This document shows positions 63,936-64,000 of a DNA stretch of 64,000 nucleotides, in pieces. The stretch's first letter is position 1, and each line of letters starts with the position of its first letter. Below the pieces are notes generated by a model. The model saw only the letters and a program-made list of their open reading frames with translations, had not been told where the DNA came from and made no database searches. The stretch spans positions 196,001 to 260,000 of the forward strand of contig NC_082696.1 in NCBI RefSeq assembly GCF_949987515.2. The letters are read 5' to 3'. Both the position numbers and the translations under genes were made by a program. This DNA is from Delphinus delphis (Eukaryota > Chordata > Mammalia > Artiodactyla > Delphinidae).

Positions 63936-64000
63936 CCGTTGTTGTTGCCTAACGTGTATCCTAAACTGTCCACATTCCCTAACCCAAACGCTAACCGTAA

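Larger units (their letters stand above)
63307..64000 (+). repeat. Diverged array edge: 168-, 161- and 150-bp units
   Basis: The landmark continues in weaker form at 63,307 (CCGTTGTCATAC), 63,475 (TAGTTGTCATAC), 63,636 (CCGTTCTCATAC), 63,786 (TCTTTGTCGTAC) and 63,936 (CCGTTGTTGTTG), giving units of 168, 161, 150 and 150 bp and a final partial one. The 63,307 unit has about 45% GC and 5 CpGs, against 61% and 14 in the core. Many hexamers are closer to CCTAAC than in the core: hexamer 3 ACTAAC versus CCTCAC, 17 CCTAAC versus CCTCAC, 24 CCGTAC versus CCGCGC, 25 CCTAAC versus CCTCAC. Known behaviour: the edges of satellite arrays escape homogenisation and keep old variants. The sequence is still repeat at the window end, so the true boundary is not seen. 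Short open frames here are again chance. Confidence 0.88.

Noticed and set aside
1..64000. CRISPR array
   Set aside because: There is no alternation of constant repeats with unrelated spacers. Every part of the unit is conserved and the unit is far longer than a CRISPR repeat.
1..64000. Functional chromosome-end telomere
   Set aside because: Perfect CCCTAA runs never exceed four units. The DNA is degenerate and has a 168-bp period, so it is telomere-derived, not a working telomere tract.
1..64000. A novel protein-based or RNA-based system
   Set aside because: I looked for non-repeat sequence, gene clusters, conserved RNA-like inverted repeats and regulatory sites and found none outside the satellite. 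The only systematic short palindrome is CGTACG, twice per monomer, which comes from adjacent hexamers.

Overview
The window is one continuous tandem satellite array. I can support no protein-coding or RNA gene in it. The unit is 168 bp and is repeated head to tail about 375 times, always in the same orientation, from position 1 to about 63,150. The last 850 bp are an older, more diverged form of the same repeat. The unit is 28 consecutive six-base steps, each a degenerate copy of the telomere hexamer CCTAAC (the C-rich strand of TTAGGG). The satellite therefore looks like telomeric DNA that diverged, froze as a 28-hexamer cassette and was then amplified. A eukaryote with TTAGGG-type telomeres is implied (vertebrates, many fungi, various algae and protists). 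I cannot name the species. The location is most likely subtelomeric or another large heterochromatic block. If the ancestral polarity is kept, the telomere would lie off the left end and the chromosome interior to the right.

Layout. Domain I (1 to about 33.4 kb) is regular. It holds frequent 'B-type' marker monomers, a 7.05/7.39 kb super-repeat, 1,680-bp ten-unit spacings and a recent tandem duplication of 2,351 bp (14 units). Domain II (33.4 to 40.6 kb) has no standard B-type monomers, is more heterogeneous, and holds length-variant monomers of 144 and 186 bp. Domain III (40.6 to 53.6 kb) is five successive blocks of 2,515, 2,515, 1,843, 3,018 and about 3,019 bp. Their sizes are whole numbers of monomers once a few inherited indels are counted. 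Domain IV (53.6 to 63.1 kb) carries a different marker ('C-type') and 2,009/2,182-bp and 1,008-bp higher-order repeats. At 63,091-63,306 a 36-hexamer hybrid monomer joins the core array to edge units of 25 and 28 hexamers that run to the end.

The many long open frames on both strands (Pro/Asn/Ser-, Leu/Thr/Arg- and Arg/Val-rich) follow from the hexamer. The period of 168 is divisible by 3. CCTAAC read in steps of six is stop-free in two forward frames (Pro-Asn, Leu-Thr) and two reverse frames (Val-Arg, Leu-Gly). None has a domain, and the breaks coincide with satellite variants. I left them out.

The most notable observations are the 28-hexamer construction, a slippage hotspot confined to hexamers 8-14 that gives units of 144, 150, 162, 168 and 186 bp, the telomere-hexamer junction at the right edge, the shift from 45% to 61% GC between edge and core monomers, and a telomere-type G-quadruplex/i-motif sequence in nearly every monomer.
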